From Limnobaculum zhutongyuii (GTDB lineage: Bacteria > Pseudomonadota > Gammaproteobacteria > Enterobacterales > Enterobacteriaceae), in NCBI RefSeq assembly GCF_004295645.1, contig NZ_CP034752.1, positions 2,294,001 through 2,358,000 of the forward strand: DNA of 64,000 nt, written 5' to 3'. Positions within the stretch are counted from its first letter, which is position 1; the number at the start of each line of letters is the position of its first letter. Below, piece by piece: positions 53,987 through 63,140 of this stretch. A program made the position numbers and the translations under genes. The notes beneath the pieces were generated by a model. It was not told where the DNA came from, did no database searches, and saw nothing but the letters and a program-made list of their open reading frames with translations.

Positions 53987-55553
53987 CGACTTTCTCCTTA
54001 CGCTCAATAGATAACTCTCGCAATAAATTAAGTATTTTCTGCTTATTAAACTCTTTAGCCAGTTTTTTACGAGCGGTTAATATACGATGTAAATCATTGG
54101 ATTCTTCCGGATTGGTAAACGCCTGACGGTCAAATGTGCTAAACAGATAGTGTTCAATATCACTTATCCAACGTCGTAAGGCAGAACGTGATTCTGGAGC
54201 TATCGGATCCGGGTGTTTCATTAAGGCGAGCCAAAGATGCCTAAAATCACGTTCTGTTTGTTGCCAGAAAGCGATATCAACCAAGCTAAAATCACCTTTT
54301 GCTTCTTTCGGATTCTCAAACCATGCCTCTTTCAACGCTTGGCGTAGTAAAGGTAAACTACTGGTAGCCAGTTCAATAGATTGCCGTAATACAGACTCCA
54401 TAAGACGTAACATTGATAAGGGGATAAGCGAGAGAGGTAAACGATGCTCGTACCAGCAACGAGCCTTGGCATTATCCATGTCATATCCAAAACACCATAA
54501 TCCAGTTTTGATATCAACATCATCACGGTCACCATGAATTCGTACGACTTCTGCCATTTTGAGATAGTTAAAACGATCTTCACTTTCTACCATCAAACCA
54601 AGCCAGTCTTTATAAGCTAATCCTCCAGATTGCCCTTTTACCGCCAGCCAAGGAGACGTTACATCTTTTAATGGCTTTCTGTAAGGTGAAAGTGGATGTA
54701 GCCAGCCCTCATATTGCACACCATAATTTTTACTCCGTATCTGAGTCAGCAAGTCAGAATGCGGCTCACCACACAGATCGCACTCGCCGGACTCCGTGGT
54801 GGAAAAGTCAATCTCAAGCCGACGAGGCATCCCCCAGTAGGCCTGAAGAGGGTGAGCATTATCTGGTGTAACTTTATTCGCTGCACTTTCACTACTTAAT
54901 GTGGGTATTAACCAGGGAAATACTAATGGGTATTGACTACTCTCGAGCGATACACGTTGAGGAATAATATTTAGCCATAACTTTTTCCACAACGGCTGAT
55001 TCTGTTCTTGCGGCATAACTAATGTCGTTATAGGTCCACCGCCTCGCATGCTGGTACGAAATCCTGCTCCTGCAGCTGGTGAATTTGTCTGTACGGTATA
55101 TAAGGCCATTGCGGTACAGTGAGGGCAAAAGCGAATATAGCTGCTGCGCTTCACAAAATGATCTTTATTTAGTTTTAATGCATTACCACCCGGTGCATCA
55201 ATCAATAGTCCGCTGATCGATGAGTTATCTACCTCAAGCGATGAGTAATCCTGCAAAAACGAAGGTTTCTGTTTACCAAACTGCATAGCTGGCGCAATAG
55301 CATTCAGCCCCTGTCGTAATTTTTCAGGATCAAGCCCCTCTTCCCATATCGTTTGCCACTCCTCTTCATCTTGCGGAGCACAGGCAATTTGCAGCATACC
55401 AATAAGAAGCTGATAAGCCGCTCCTTGGAAATCTGCCCGCGGCCAATCTAGTTCAATAATGGCATCATCAGCCAGTTGTAATGGTGATATTTTTTTACGT
55501 TGCCCGGCATTATTTAGCACGGGTAACCAAGGTTCAGAGATTAGTGAAAACAT
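53973..55553 (-). CDS. cse1: Cascade large subunit Cse1 (CasA/Cas8e)
   Basis: A 526-residue large subunit that recognises the PAM and recruits Cas3. FSLISEPWLPVLNNAGQRKKISPLQL is the family N-terminus. The region with MRGGGPITTLV (glycine loop) and the Cys-containing CDLCGEPHSDLL stretch are typical. An AGGAG site precedes the ATG at 55553; a GTG two codons upstream sits on top of that site. It lies 30 bases after cas3. Confidence 0.94.
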   Translation of the reverse strand: MFSLISEPWLPVLNNAGQRKKISPLQLADDAIIELDWPRADFQGAAYQLLIGMLQIACAPQDEEEWQTIWEEGLDPEKLRQGLNAIAPAMQFGKQKPSFLQDYSSLEVDNSSISGLLIDAPGGNALKLNKDHFVKRSSYIRFCPHCTAMALYTVQTNSPAAGAGFRTSMRGGGPITTLVMPQEQNQPLWKKLWLNIIPQRVSLESSQYPLVFPWLIPTLSSESAANKVTPDNAHPLQAYWGMPRRLEIDFSTTESGECDLCGEPHSDLLTQIRSKNYGVQYEGWLHPLSPYRKPLKDVTSPWLAVKGQSGGLAYKDWLGLMVESEDRFNYLKMAEVVRIHGDRDDVDIKTGLWCFGYDMDNAKARCWYEHRLPLSLIPLSMLRLMESVLRQSIELATSSLPLLRQALKEAWFENPKEAKGDFSLVDIAFWQQTERDFRHLWLALMKHPDPIAPESRSALRRWISDIEHYLFSTFDRQAFTNPEESNDLHRILTARKKLAKEFNKQKILNLLRELSIERKEKVDVQK

Positions 55554-55583
55554 AGCCACTCCTGCATTATGAATTTCCTTAAT

Positions 55584-58283
55584 TTAACTTTTATATTTTA
55601 GCCCCCATGTCTGACTATAGTAGTCGGAGGTTTTATCTTGATTAAGTAACAAAACCTGAGCATCTGGTCGATGAATCTGCTGGCGAAATCGCTCTAGCTC
55701 ATCACGTTGTAAATAAGAGACGTTTGTTAATATCTTTTTCCACAAAGAATCACGAATCTGTACACGACTTTGTTCCCATGGAAAATCAACATTATCAGCA
55801 TAAGGCTGCAAGATTTGATCGTCATCTAACAAGGCTAAATAGAGCTCAATGGTGTCTTCACTTAAACGGGTAGATATTTCAATTTCCTTACTCCAAAGTA
55901 AGTCGCTGGAGTTACGGTCGTATCCCTTATCACGAACTAATAATATTTGTTTTGCTGCGGCCTGCTCGCCATACACTTTCCCCAAGACATTATCTTCTAC
56001 TCTTTGTAATGCTTCAGGTACGGAAGCCAAAGACTCATAGACACCATCTATCAGCATACGTGCCTGCTCAGGCATACAAATCGCCCCCAAATCTCGTAAT
56101 ACTGACTGAGTACGCCACAAACAGGCATGATCGGTATACACAAACCCTGTTCCTTTAAGAGTTGAACCCAGCCAATCCTTCACGGCATCAGGCTGCCATT
56201 CTGGCGCAAGAATGTGCAATAACGGTAAAGGCCGCTCATCCGGTAATATATGTTTACGCTCACCGTCTAGCTGTCGAGTATGCCGCTGTAACCGTCCTGC
56301 TCGTTGGATCAATAAATCTATTGGTGCTAAATCACTAATCATCAGGTCCAGATCAATATCCAGACTTTGTTCTATAACCTGTGTTGCAATCAGTACTTTT
56401 CCACACCGTAATGAAGAACCGCTCTCTTTGCCAAACCAAGTCAATACCTTTTGCTCGATATTCATACGATCAATAAAGGCAAAACGACTGTGAAACAGCA
56501 GAGCATCATTAGGGTTAATATCCTGTAATACTCGTTGGTAAGCCAAAATTGCGTCATCTACCGTATTTCGAATCCAGCAAATACATTGACCATTCGCTAC
56601 GTTTTTTTTGATTAACGCAATTGCTTCTTCTTCATCTGTTAACCAGTTAACCGCCACTTGACGTTTAACTTCATTTCGCGTTGCTACATGACATTCATCA
56701 AGCTGTTGAGAATTTAAATGGGACAGCCACGGATAATCGGCCTGAGGGTGTGGTGTAATGGGTAAATAACCCGCACCAGAGTTGAAAGCATTTAATAGTT
56801 TTTTTCGTAAAGAAAAAGGTAACGTGGCACTCAAAAGAATAGCGCTGCCACCTTGTGCAGCGTGAAAGTACAAGACTCTTTCTAGTAAGCACACCATATA
56901 AGCATCATAAGCATGGATCTCATCCAGTATTAATATTTTGTTATATAAACCCAATATCCGTAATGACTGATGGTTCATTGGCATAATAGCCATCAAAAGC
57001 TGATCTATAGTTCCTACGCCTACTTCAGCTAATAAAGACTTTTTACGTGAATCTGCAAACCAGTAATCACAAGCTGCGCTACCGCTAACCTCATCCGGCG
57101 CATAATGCCGCTGAGTGTTTAAATCACTCTGTTGCCAAACAGATTGATTAAATAACGATGACATCTGCCGAGCGCCGTGAGCCAATATTAATGATGGGGA
57201 GCTGCCAGAATGAAATAGCTGACGATATGCTGCCGCCAGCCGTTGATACATCGCATTAGCCGTTGCCATCGTCGGCAATCCTACATATAAACCATCCGCC
57301 TTTCCCTGAGCCATCATACGATGAGCTAAAATCAACGCAGCTTCGGTTTTCCCCGCGCCAGTAACATCTTCCATAACGATTAATTGAGGGCCATGCGAAG
57401 TTATATTTAATTCAACAGACCGCTGCTGTAACGGCGTCAATTGCTGGATAAATGGGAAAAGTTGATGGTGGTGGTGAAACGGATTAATTAATGAAGTAGC
57501 CGGTAATTGACTGATAGAAATCTCTGCCTGTTTTTTTGTCCTCTGCCAATAAATGTCTAGCGACATTGGCTGACTAACCAAAGGAAAATGAACAGTATTC
57601 GAACCTAACCAATCAGCCAGCACCGTTAATCCTGCCAGAAGCCAGCTTTGTTGTTTAAGGCGGACTACCCAAGATTTATCAGCAAAAAAACTCGGAAATC
57701 GTTCAACAGCAAACAGTTGACGTAGTGAAAGTAACCACGATTCCACTTCGCGAAAATCATCAGGTGTAAATGCTAACGCGCTATTACTCGCCTTTTCGGG
57801 AGGTCTTCCATGATGACCGCAGCTTATTTTTAGCCATACATCCAGCGCCGGTATCCAATCTTTTTTTATATTTTCATCAGGTAGAAAATTCGCCTGACCT
57901 TCTCGCCATTCCCGGCACAAATGGTTTTTCCATATCCAATATCCCAATGAATCATGCCGATGTGCATAATTTCTGCCGTTAACTGGGGGAACTAAAGCCA
58001 AATTGTTATGTGACCAGAGCTGTTGAAATCCACGAGCAAATTTTCCAATATCATGCCAGCTAAGAAAATAAGCAAACCACTTAGCTCCTTCGTCACGAGA
58101 AAAACCCAGAGATTCAAGTATCTCAGCGGCGTGAAAACGATTATTTATAACCAACTCATAGCCACAAGCCGCCACATCCAAACAGTGATACGGCAAAAGA
58201 TGATAAGCATCTCCTTCATCATTATCTGATTTTCGTGTTTTCCCCCAATAGCACAAGTAGGTAGGATAGTTATCTGATTGCAT
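55584..58283 (-). CDS. cas3: CRISPR-associated helicase/nuclease Cas3, type I-E
   Basis: An 899-residue effector nuclease. The N-terminal HD nuclease has HDIGKFARGFQQ (His77, Asp78), CGHHGRPPE and further His residues. The SF2 helicase has Walker A TGAGKTEAAL (about residue 306), DEIH box LILDEIHAYDAY (about 450), SATLP and QRAGRLQRH. All key motifs are present, so target destruction should be possible. It is the first gene of the cas operon. The 520 bases upstream are AT-rich, a usual target of H-NS silencing. Confidence 0.95.
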   Translation of the reverse strand: MQSDNYPTYLCYWGKTRKSDNDEGDAYHLLPYHCLDVAACGYELVINNRFHAAEILESLGFSRDEGAKWFAYFLSWHDIGKFARGFQQLWSHNNLALVPPVNGRNYAHRHDSLGYWIWKNHLCREWREGQANFLPDENIKKDWIPALDVWLKISCGHHGRPPEKASNSALAFTPDDFREVESWLLSLRQLFAVERFPSFFADKSWVVRLKQQSWLLAGLTVLADWLGSNTVHFPLVSQPMSLDIYWQRTKKQAEISISQLPATSLINPFHHHHQLFPFIQQLTPLQQRSVELNITSHGPQLIVMEDVTGAGKTEAALILAHRMMAQGKADGLYVGLPTMATANAMYQRLAAAYRQLFHSGSSPSLILAHGARQMSSLFNQSVWQQSDLNTQRHYAPDEVSGSAACDYWFADSRKKSLLAEVGVGTIDQLLMAIMPMNHQSLRILGLYNKILILDEIHAYDAYMVCLLERVLYFHAAQGGSAILLSATLPFSLRKKLLNAFNSGAGYLPITPHPQADYPWLSHLNSQQLDECHVATRNEVKRQVAVNWLTDEEEAIALIKKNVANGQCICWIRNTVDDAILAYQRVLQDINPNDALLFHSRFAFIDRMNIEQKVLTWFGKESGSSLRCGKVLIATQVIEQSLDIDLDLMISDLAPIDLLIQRAGRLQRHTRQLDGERKHILPDERPLPLLHILAPEWQPDAVKDWLGSTLKGTGFVYTDHACLWRTQSVLRDLGAICMPEQARMLIDGVYESLASVPEALQRVEDNVLGKVYGEQAAAKQILLVRDKGYDRNSSDLLWSKEIEISTRLSEDTIELYLALLDDDQILQPYADNVDFPWEQSRVQIRDSLWKKILTNVSYLQRDELERFRQQIHRPDAQVLLLNQDKTSDYYSQTWGLKYKS

Positions 58284-58687
58284 TTAAATTCTCATTCATA
58301 TCTATTAATTAAATACGCCATGGGTGATGTAAGATAACTAAATGATTAATATGAATTAGTGATAATGTTCACAAGAAGTAAAATATCAGAAACAAACTTC
58401 AAGAATGAAAATACAACTTTATTTTCATATGATTAGATTAAATTTTAACTGAAAAGCTAATTATCCTGGCATGAACCCATAGCGTTAAATCCCATCCGAT
58501 AATCTAAGTTAAATATTCATGTTGGAATGATTTACCTACAATTTGAATACACTTTTTTGATTTATAAATAACCAACATCACTCACAATTTCTTATGCCTC
58601 CCAAAATTCCCCACACCAAAAATGTGTGTTATTATGCCCGCCGTAAATACCTATATTAATTTAGTCAGAGGCTTGATGCTGGAGAAT
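58284..58687. other. AT-rich region upstream of cas3
   Basis: About 400 bases without a gene, very AT-rich, between the cas operon start and the leader of the yjhX-like gene. It probably holds the cas promoter and silencing sequences. I see no small gene or clear operator. Confidence 0.5.
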
Positions 58688-58794
58688 GTAATCATCAGAT
58701 AATCAGACACCCGCGACCTTACGTCGGGCTGATTATCAATGCGCTAAAACAGGATGCGAACACCTTGTGTTTGCAGGTTTGCTCATGATGATTA
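58688..58794 (+). ncRNA. Structured leader of the yjhX-like gene (three-way junction)
   Basis: Three helices can form in the 5' leader. P1 pairs TAATCATCA (58689-58697) with TGATGATTA (58786-58794). P2 pairs GATAATCAG (58698-58706) with CTGATTATC (58729-58737) and is extended by CCCG/CGGG. P3 pairs GCGAACAC (58756-58763) with GTGTTTGC (58767-58774) around a CTT loop with one wobble pair. P1 encloses P2 and P3. The start codon lies only 15 bases beyond P1, so the fold could affect translation. I do not recognise a known riboswitch. The assignment is inferred from pairing in one sequence. Confidence 0.55.
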
Positions 58795-58809
58795 ACAGGT
58801 TTTTCCAGT

Positions 58810-59067
58810 ATGAATATTTCCCGTCAAGAACAACGTACACTTCACATTCTCGCTAAAGGTGGACGTATCACTTATATCCGCGATATCTCTGGTCGCGTTA
58901 CTTCCGTTGAATGTTATTCCCGAGAGGGATATTTACTCAGCGATTGCACCCTCGACACTTTCGGTAAGTTGAAACGTAAAAAACTGATCAAATCAGTTAA
59001 CAGTCAACCTTATCGTATCACTATGGCTGGGTTACGGGCAGTTCGCCCTCAGTTAGATAACCAATAG
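58810..59067 (+). CDS. yjhX: YjhX family protein (UPF0386, toxin-like)
   Basis: An 85-residue basic protein nearly identical in layout to E. coli YjhX: MNISRQEQRTLHILAKGGRITYIRDISGRVTSVECYSREGYLL, then KLKRKKLIKSVNSQPYRIT. YjhX has been described as the toxin of a YjhX-YjhQ pair that acts on a topoisomerase. No YjhQ-like acetyltransferase gene is found next to it here. It lies between the cas operon and the prophage edge, behind a structured leader, with a terminator after it. Confidence 0.85.
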   Translation: MNISRQEQRTLHILAKGGRITYIRDISGRVTSVECYSREGYLLSDCTLDTFGKLKRKKLIKSVNSQPYRITMAGLRAVRPQLDNQ

Positions 59068-59091
59068 GCTAATATTGGTGCTTAAGCCGGT

Positions 59092-59117
59092 GACGGTGTG
59101 GGTAAAACGACACCGTC
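59092..59117 (+). terminator. Terminator after yjhX-like gene
   Basis: GACGGTGT and ACACCGTC form a perfect 8-bp stem with a 10-base loop, 25 bases after the stop, followed by CCCCTTTC. Confidence 0.65.
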
Positions 59118-59186
59118 CCCTTTCAAATAATCAATCAGAGCGCTGTTTATTAGATCCATATCAGCGAACAGGTGTAGCGCGCGAAA

Positions 59187-59254
59187 TCTTTTGATACCGG
59201 TTTGAATTTCTTTTGATACCGCGCCGCTAATGGCGTTTTTAAAACATTTGATAC
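59187..59254. other. Repeated motif at prophage boundary (candidate att/integrase arm sites)
   Basis: TCTTTTGATACCG occurs twice (59187-59199 and 59209-59221, period 22), and a related ATTTGATAC lies at 59246-59254, followed by TAAAATGGCAC. Spaced direct repeats at a prophage end suit integrase arm-type binding sites. The core site and the other end are not visible, so this is tentative. Confidence 0.4.
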
Positions 59255-59276
59255 TAAAATGGCACTCAAAATAAGA

Positions 59277-59300
59277 AAACGAGAGAAAAGTCTCTCGTTT
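59277..59300 (-). terminator. Terminator of the prophage tail operon
   Basis: AAACGAGAG and CTCTCGTTT form a 9-bp stem about 23 bases after the tail-fibre assembly gene stop. The T-rich end on the minus strand fits its orientation. Confidence 0.7.
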
Positions 59301-59322
59301 TAATTTGATTAAATATTAAGCA

Positions 59323-59760
59323 TTACTCTGGTGTTGTAGGCCACTCGATATCAGGTACCAGTGACGTATCAATAGCATTAAGTGCATCAAGATAATCTAA
59401 CCACCGATTAAATTTTCCTTTATCAGCATCATTAAGACGACCCAGTGCCAACTTAGACGGCCATTGATAAGCGTTAATGTGACTATTGGCTGCATCCATT
59501 AAGCTTTGTTTTTTAGCGTTAGCAATGACCTTTAGCTCTTCCGGTGTAGGTAGAGGAATATCACCCCATAAAGGCAATCCTGATTCATCCGCCATACGTA
59601 CTTTCCCGTCTGGTGGGTGAGACATAAAAAACTCCGTATAAATAGCACCGGAAATTTCCATCGCATCATCCGGCCATGAACCCGCTTGCATGTATTCACC
59701 TTTCAGTGATTCAGGATATGCGCTGTTAGTTTTTGCGCTATAAAAAATCGTTTCCATCAT
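59323..59760 (-). CDS. Phage tail fibre assembly protein
   Basis: A 145-residue chaperone of the Tfa family for tail fibre folding. METIFYSAKTNSAYPESLKGEYMQAGSWPDDA and the C-terminal helix region with LGRLNDADKGKFNRWLDYLDALNAID are typical. The ATG at 59760 overlaps the stop of the tail-fibre gene (TAATG), so the pair is translationally coupled. It is the last gene of the tail module at the prophage edge. Confidence 0.9.
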   Translation of the reverse strand: MMETIFYSAKTNSAYPESLKGEYMQAGSWPDDAMEISGAIYTEFFMSHPPDGKVRMADESGLPLWGDIPLPTPEELKVIANAKKQSLMDAANSHINAYQWPSKLALGRLNDADKGKFNRWLDYLDALNAIDTSLVPDIEWPTTPE

Positions 59761-60533
59761 TAATACCCCCAAACCAACCAGCTAGCTGAAATACCCGCAG
59801 ACAGCGGCGCTGTCGTTGCTCCGGCTGCAATCACTTTCGCAACACCCCAGGCTTTCATACTTGACGTTGTTAAATCCGAATGCATAAAAAACGCACATGA
59901 TGGCGAAACCTCAGTAATAGACTGAAAAACGACACCAACAACCGCATTAGGAAATTCAATCGGAAAAGTAACGTTAACGGATGAACCGCTACCGGCAATT
60001 GGAGAAGTACCGCCCCACTGAAGAATCAAGCCGCTGGGTAATTTTTGCCAGCCAACCCCTGCACCAATTCCTTTTTGCTGGCTCGACATATCCGGTATTT
60101 GTCCCGAGCCCGTCCCTACATCATACGTCGCCGCTGTTTTTAACCCCAAATTTTTACGGGAGTCGGCTTGAGCCCCGGCACCTGCGATAAAAATCTCATA
60201 GAGATTTCCCTGTCTGTGCAAAATCTCACCAATAAAAGCAACCTCGTCCAGCCCCAGATTTTTAACCGCTTCAGCACGGTCTGGAATATCTGACAGGTTC
60301 TGATTTTTATTGAGTTTGGCGATTAAAATCTGTGAAAGCTGGTTTAGTTGCGATTTATCCAGCTCAACACCGGAATCCTTCACCGCATTTATTAACTCAG
60401 CCTGAACAATATTAAACCACGCCGCTCCTGGGTAGCTTGGTGGGCTTTCAGTAAACCAACGTGGTGTTGAGCTGATGACCTCCCCGACAGGGGGCATCGT
60501 ACCAACACCAGAATCATTATCAAGAAAATACAT
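59760..60533 (-). CDS. Phage tail fibre protein
   Basis: A 257-residue tail fibre. The N-terminal region (MPPVGEVISSTPRWFTESPPSYPGAAWFN) attaches to the baseplate. The repeated LSDIPDRAEAVKNLGL-type motif and SRKNLGLKTAATYDVG are shaft-like. The C-terminal LPSGLILQWG to ISASWLVWGY resembles receptor-binding tips of Mu/SfV-type phages. It is short for a fibre. It precedes the assembly chaperone. Confidence 0.88.
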   Translation of the reverse strand: MYFLDNDSGVGTMPPVGEVISSTPRWFTESPPSYPGAAWFNIVQAELINAVKDSGVELDKSQLNQLSQILIAKLNKNQNLSDIPDRAEAVKNLGLDEVAFIGEILHRQGNLYEIFIAGAGAQADSRKNLGLKTAATYDVGTGSGQIPDMSSQQKGIGAGVGWQKLPSGLILQWGGTSPIAGSGSSVNVTFPIEFPNAVVGVVFQSITEVSPSCAFFMHSDLTTSSMKAWGVAKVIAAGATTAPLSAGISASWLVWGY

Positions 60534-60535
60534 TT

Positions 60536-61120
60536 TTAATCCTCTGATATATAAACAAAATGAATATGAGCCGGCCGGTAACGTTCAAGCAGGCACTCCA
60601 AATCACCATAGTCGTAAACTTTAAGCCGGGTCGTGACGCCATCAAGTACGGTCATGTCATGCAGGAATGGCGCACCCACATAAACATAAGCCGTCCACCA
60701 GTTTGACTCCGGATAAAGTGGATACGTACAGGTGCGCAGGCAGTGATGCGGGTAATACTCACGAATTTTGATGTTGTAACCACGCTCTGCGGCCAGTTGT
60801 TCAAAAAACGCCGTACAGAGCGAGCCGGTCATTTTGAGCTTGGCCGCCAGCGCCAGGCGACGATTTTCGATAGTGGTATCGTTGCTTGTCGGGCAATCCG
60901 GCAGTCCGGCGAAGGCTTCCCAGTCTGGCAATAACATAAACGCGCTTTCTGCAAAGGACTCATCCAGCAACCGATCGCCGAGCCCGTCAATGCGTGCCAG
61001 CTCATCCCCCAAACCCAACATGAGCTTACCCAGTTGACTGTCCGGCGAACGTGTCCAGGCTCGCCCAATCGGCAACAATGCCAGTCCGGCCTGTTGATAC
61101 TGTTCCGGGGTCATTGCCAT
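60536..61120 (-). CDS. Phage tail protein, Mu gp48-like (YmfQ/DUF2313)
   Basis: A 194-residue baseplate-associated protein. LLPIGRAWTRSPDSQLGKLMLGLGDELARI and LPDWEAFAGLPDCPTSND are typical of Mu gp48/YmfQ proteins. It overlaps the baseplate J-type gene by ten bases and is followed by the tail fibre, as in Mu and SfV. Confidence 0.9.
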   Translation of the reverse strand: MAMTPEQYQQAGLALLPIGRAWTRSPDSQLGKLMLGLGDELARIDGLGDRLLDESFAESAFMLLPDWEAFAGLPDCPTSNDTTIENRRLALAAKLKMTGSLCTAFFEQLAAERGYNIKIREYYPHHCLRTCTYPLYPESNWWTAYVYVGAPFLHDMTVLDGVTTRLKVYDYGDLECLLERYRPAHIHFVYISED

Positions 61121-62175
61121 GTAATATCACCTAACACGATCAGCTCATGCTCCCGGGCGTAAACATCCCCGGAGAGCGAGACAATTATCCCGTCCGTCAC
61201 ACCGTCAGCCGTGGCAACAGCGGCATTCATTTTCGACTGGTACGCCATGCCACCCGGCTCGGCATCAATCAGTAAATCCGTTAACGCAGCGGTAACGGCG
61301 GCCTGTGTTGCAGGGTTTTTAGGTGAAAGACGAATAACCGGGTTTAGGGGGAGCTTTTTCGGGCCTGAGACAATCAGTTCAACACAGGGTGGCTTGCCCT
61401 CCCACTGGTTGGTTAAGGGGTTAATGTGCGCGGTAATGTAATCATTAACGCGTTCAATATCCGCCCCTGTCGGGAAGATATCCGGCTGACCATCGAGCAC
61501 AAACAAAACAGTAATGACGTTACGGCCAAAGGTTGAAAAGCACCATGCCCGGGTAACACCGGCACATTCCAGCGCCCAGCGAATATAATCATAGGTATTA
61601 CCGCCGCTGGGTGGATACTGAACGCGAAGCAGCAGACGAGAACGCAGCGAATCAAAACTCTCAATCGCAGCACCGCCACTGATGGTACTTGATGCCACAA
61701 TGGCCGCACTTTTTACGTTCACTACCGGAGAAAGCAACTCGACTTTAACGTCCGCAGCGGTATTCCCCGACGTTCCGGCATCTACCGCTTCAACGGGTAC
61801 CTGAACGTTGCCGGCATCGGAGACCATCACGGCCGAGGCGGACGCAAAAATCACACCATCCTGACGCTGCCAGCGCGTACCGGCATCAATAACCGCCTCG
61901 CCAACGGTGTCAACATGGATAATGCCACTGGCGGCGGTGGGTTGCTTACGCCACACTCCCCAGAACTCACAATGACGCAGCAGGATATCGTCATCGGCAA
62001 GATGGGGAATGATGTTCCGGGCAATCCAGGACAGACGACCATACAGGCCGTAAGCGTTGGCCGCAGATGCGCCGGCAACCCCTTCAGTGGCAAGGTTTGA
62101 CGTACCGGTGCGCGTCTCGATATCCGTGCGGGTTCGGGTCAGTAACTCGCTTAATGTCGGTGATATATATGGCAT
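61111..62175 (-). CDS. Phage baseplate J-like protein (Mu gp47)
   Basis: A 354-residue baseplate wedge protein. SPTLSELLTRTRTDIETRTG, NIIPHLADDDILLRHCEFWGVWRKQPTAASG and PPSGGNTYDYIRWALECAGVTRAWCF match the baseplate J/gp47 family. It lies directly behind the gp46-like gene. Confidence 0.92.
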   Translation of the reverse strand: MPYISPTLSELLTRTRTDIETRTGTSNLATEGVAGASAANAYGLYGRLSWIARNIIPHLADDDILLRHCEFWGVWRKQPTAASGIIHVDTVGEAVIDAGTRWQRQDGVIFASASAVMVSDAGNVQVPVEAVDAGTSGNTAADVKVELLSPVVNVKSAAIVASSTISGGAAIESFDSLRSRLLLRVQYPPSGGNTYDYIRWALECAGVTRAWCFSTFGRNVITVLFVLDGQPDIFPTGADIERVNDYITAHINPLTNQWEGKPPCVELIVSGPKKLPLNPVIRLSPKNPATQAAVTAALTDLLIDAEPGGMAYQSKMNAAVATADGVTDGIIVSLSGDVYAREHELIVLGDITWQ

Positions 62176-62598
62176 TTAAATCCCGTTTAAACTGGCTTTA
62201 AACGACATTGGCAGGGTTTCACCGTCGTTTAATAAAATGAGAATAGTGAGCAGCAGAACGCCGTTTTCCGGATTGGTGGCCGTTACGCGATAATCGCGAA
62301 TAAGTCCGGCCTTTGGCATCCAGACCAGCGCTTCATCGGCGTAAGTCCGGGCCTTGGTGATGACGGTCTGTAACTGTTTTTCACGCGACAATAACCAGAG
62401 CCGGGAGCCCAGAGGCTCACCGCGCCAGGAGTCGCACCACCACCCGCGCCGGTCAGTCCCACCGTCCGGTAATTCATCCGAAGGCTGGGCCCGTCTGTCG
62501 GTAAACAGGGAGGCGATAACGTTGGTGGTGATGTTGTCACCCGTCAGACTGTCGAGCACGATATCGGCATCGTTCGTCTGCCAGACCAGAGATATCAT
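62176..62598 (-). CDS. Phage tail protein, Mu gp46-like
   Basis: A 140-residue baseplate protein similar to Mu gp46. Features include the DRRAQPSDELPDGGTDRRGWWCDSW stretch and GSRLWLLSREKQLQTV, both typical. The ATG overlaps the gp45-like stop (ATGA). Confidence 0.88.
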   Translation of the reverse strand: MISLVWQTNDADIVLDSLTGDNITTNVIASLFTDRRAQPSDELPDGGTDRRGWWCDSWRGEPLGSRLWLLSREKQLQTVITKARTYADEALVWMPKAGLIRDYRVTATNPENGVLLLTILILLNDGETLPMSFKASLNGI

Positions 62599-63140
62599 TG
62601 TGCTTTCTCCGTTAGTGCGCCGTCATGCTCCCGGTGCCGGTGGTCCTTACCGCTGATACCATTACTGATATGGTCGGCCGCCTCACTGGTGCCGGTGGTG
62701 GTACTGTTTCCGAGTGTAGAGAAATTCCCTGTCGCCTGCGTTTCAGATGCATCACTTATGACCTCATCGGCAATGATTTCAAACCGCTTGCAGGTCAGAC
62801 GGGCGACACCGTCTTCAGTCAGGGTAAAGTTATGGCCGTCCATATGGTAAAGCGCACTGTCACCGGGCTTGAGTGAGCCGAGGCGGGTGGCTTTATTATC
62901 AACGGCTATCGCGACCAGGTTCTCACGCATCCCACCGACGGAAAGGACAATTGCCTCACTGCCTGCCGGCGGGACGCTGGTATGCCCGTAGTTCTGGAAG
63001 CGCTCGACATCATCTGCGTCGTCGTCGTTCAGGATGCTGACCTGAAGGTTTTGCGTCTTCAGGCTGTCATTGATGACATTCACCACGGCCCGGGAGACCA
63101 GTAATTGCATACGGCGCTTTAAGCTATTGAAGGCTTTCAT
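62595..63140 (-). CDS. Phage baseplate assembly protein V, Mu gp45-like
   Basis: A 181-residue spike protein of the gp45/gpV family, which forms the membrane-piercing tip. KAFNSLKRRMQLLVSRAVV, FQNYGHTSVPPAGSEAIVLSVGG, GDSALYHMDGH and the C-terminal His-containing HISNGISGKDHRHREHDG (typical metal-binding tip) are visible. I chose the ATG at 63140, which overlaps the stop of the upstream gene. Confidence 0.9.
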   Translation of the reverse strand: MKAFNSLKRRMQLLVSRAVVNVINDSLKTQNLQVSILNDDDADDVERFQNYGHTSVPPAGSEAIVLSVGGMRENLVAIAVDNKATRLGSLKPGDSALYHMDGHNFTLTEDGVARLTCKRFEIIADEVISDASETQATGNFSTLGNSTTTGTSEAADHISNGISGKDHRHREHDGALTEKAQ

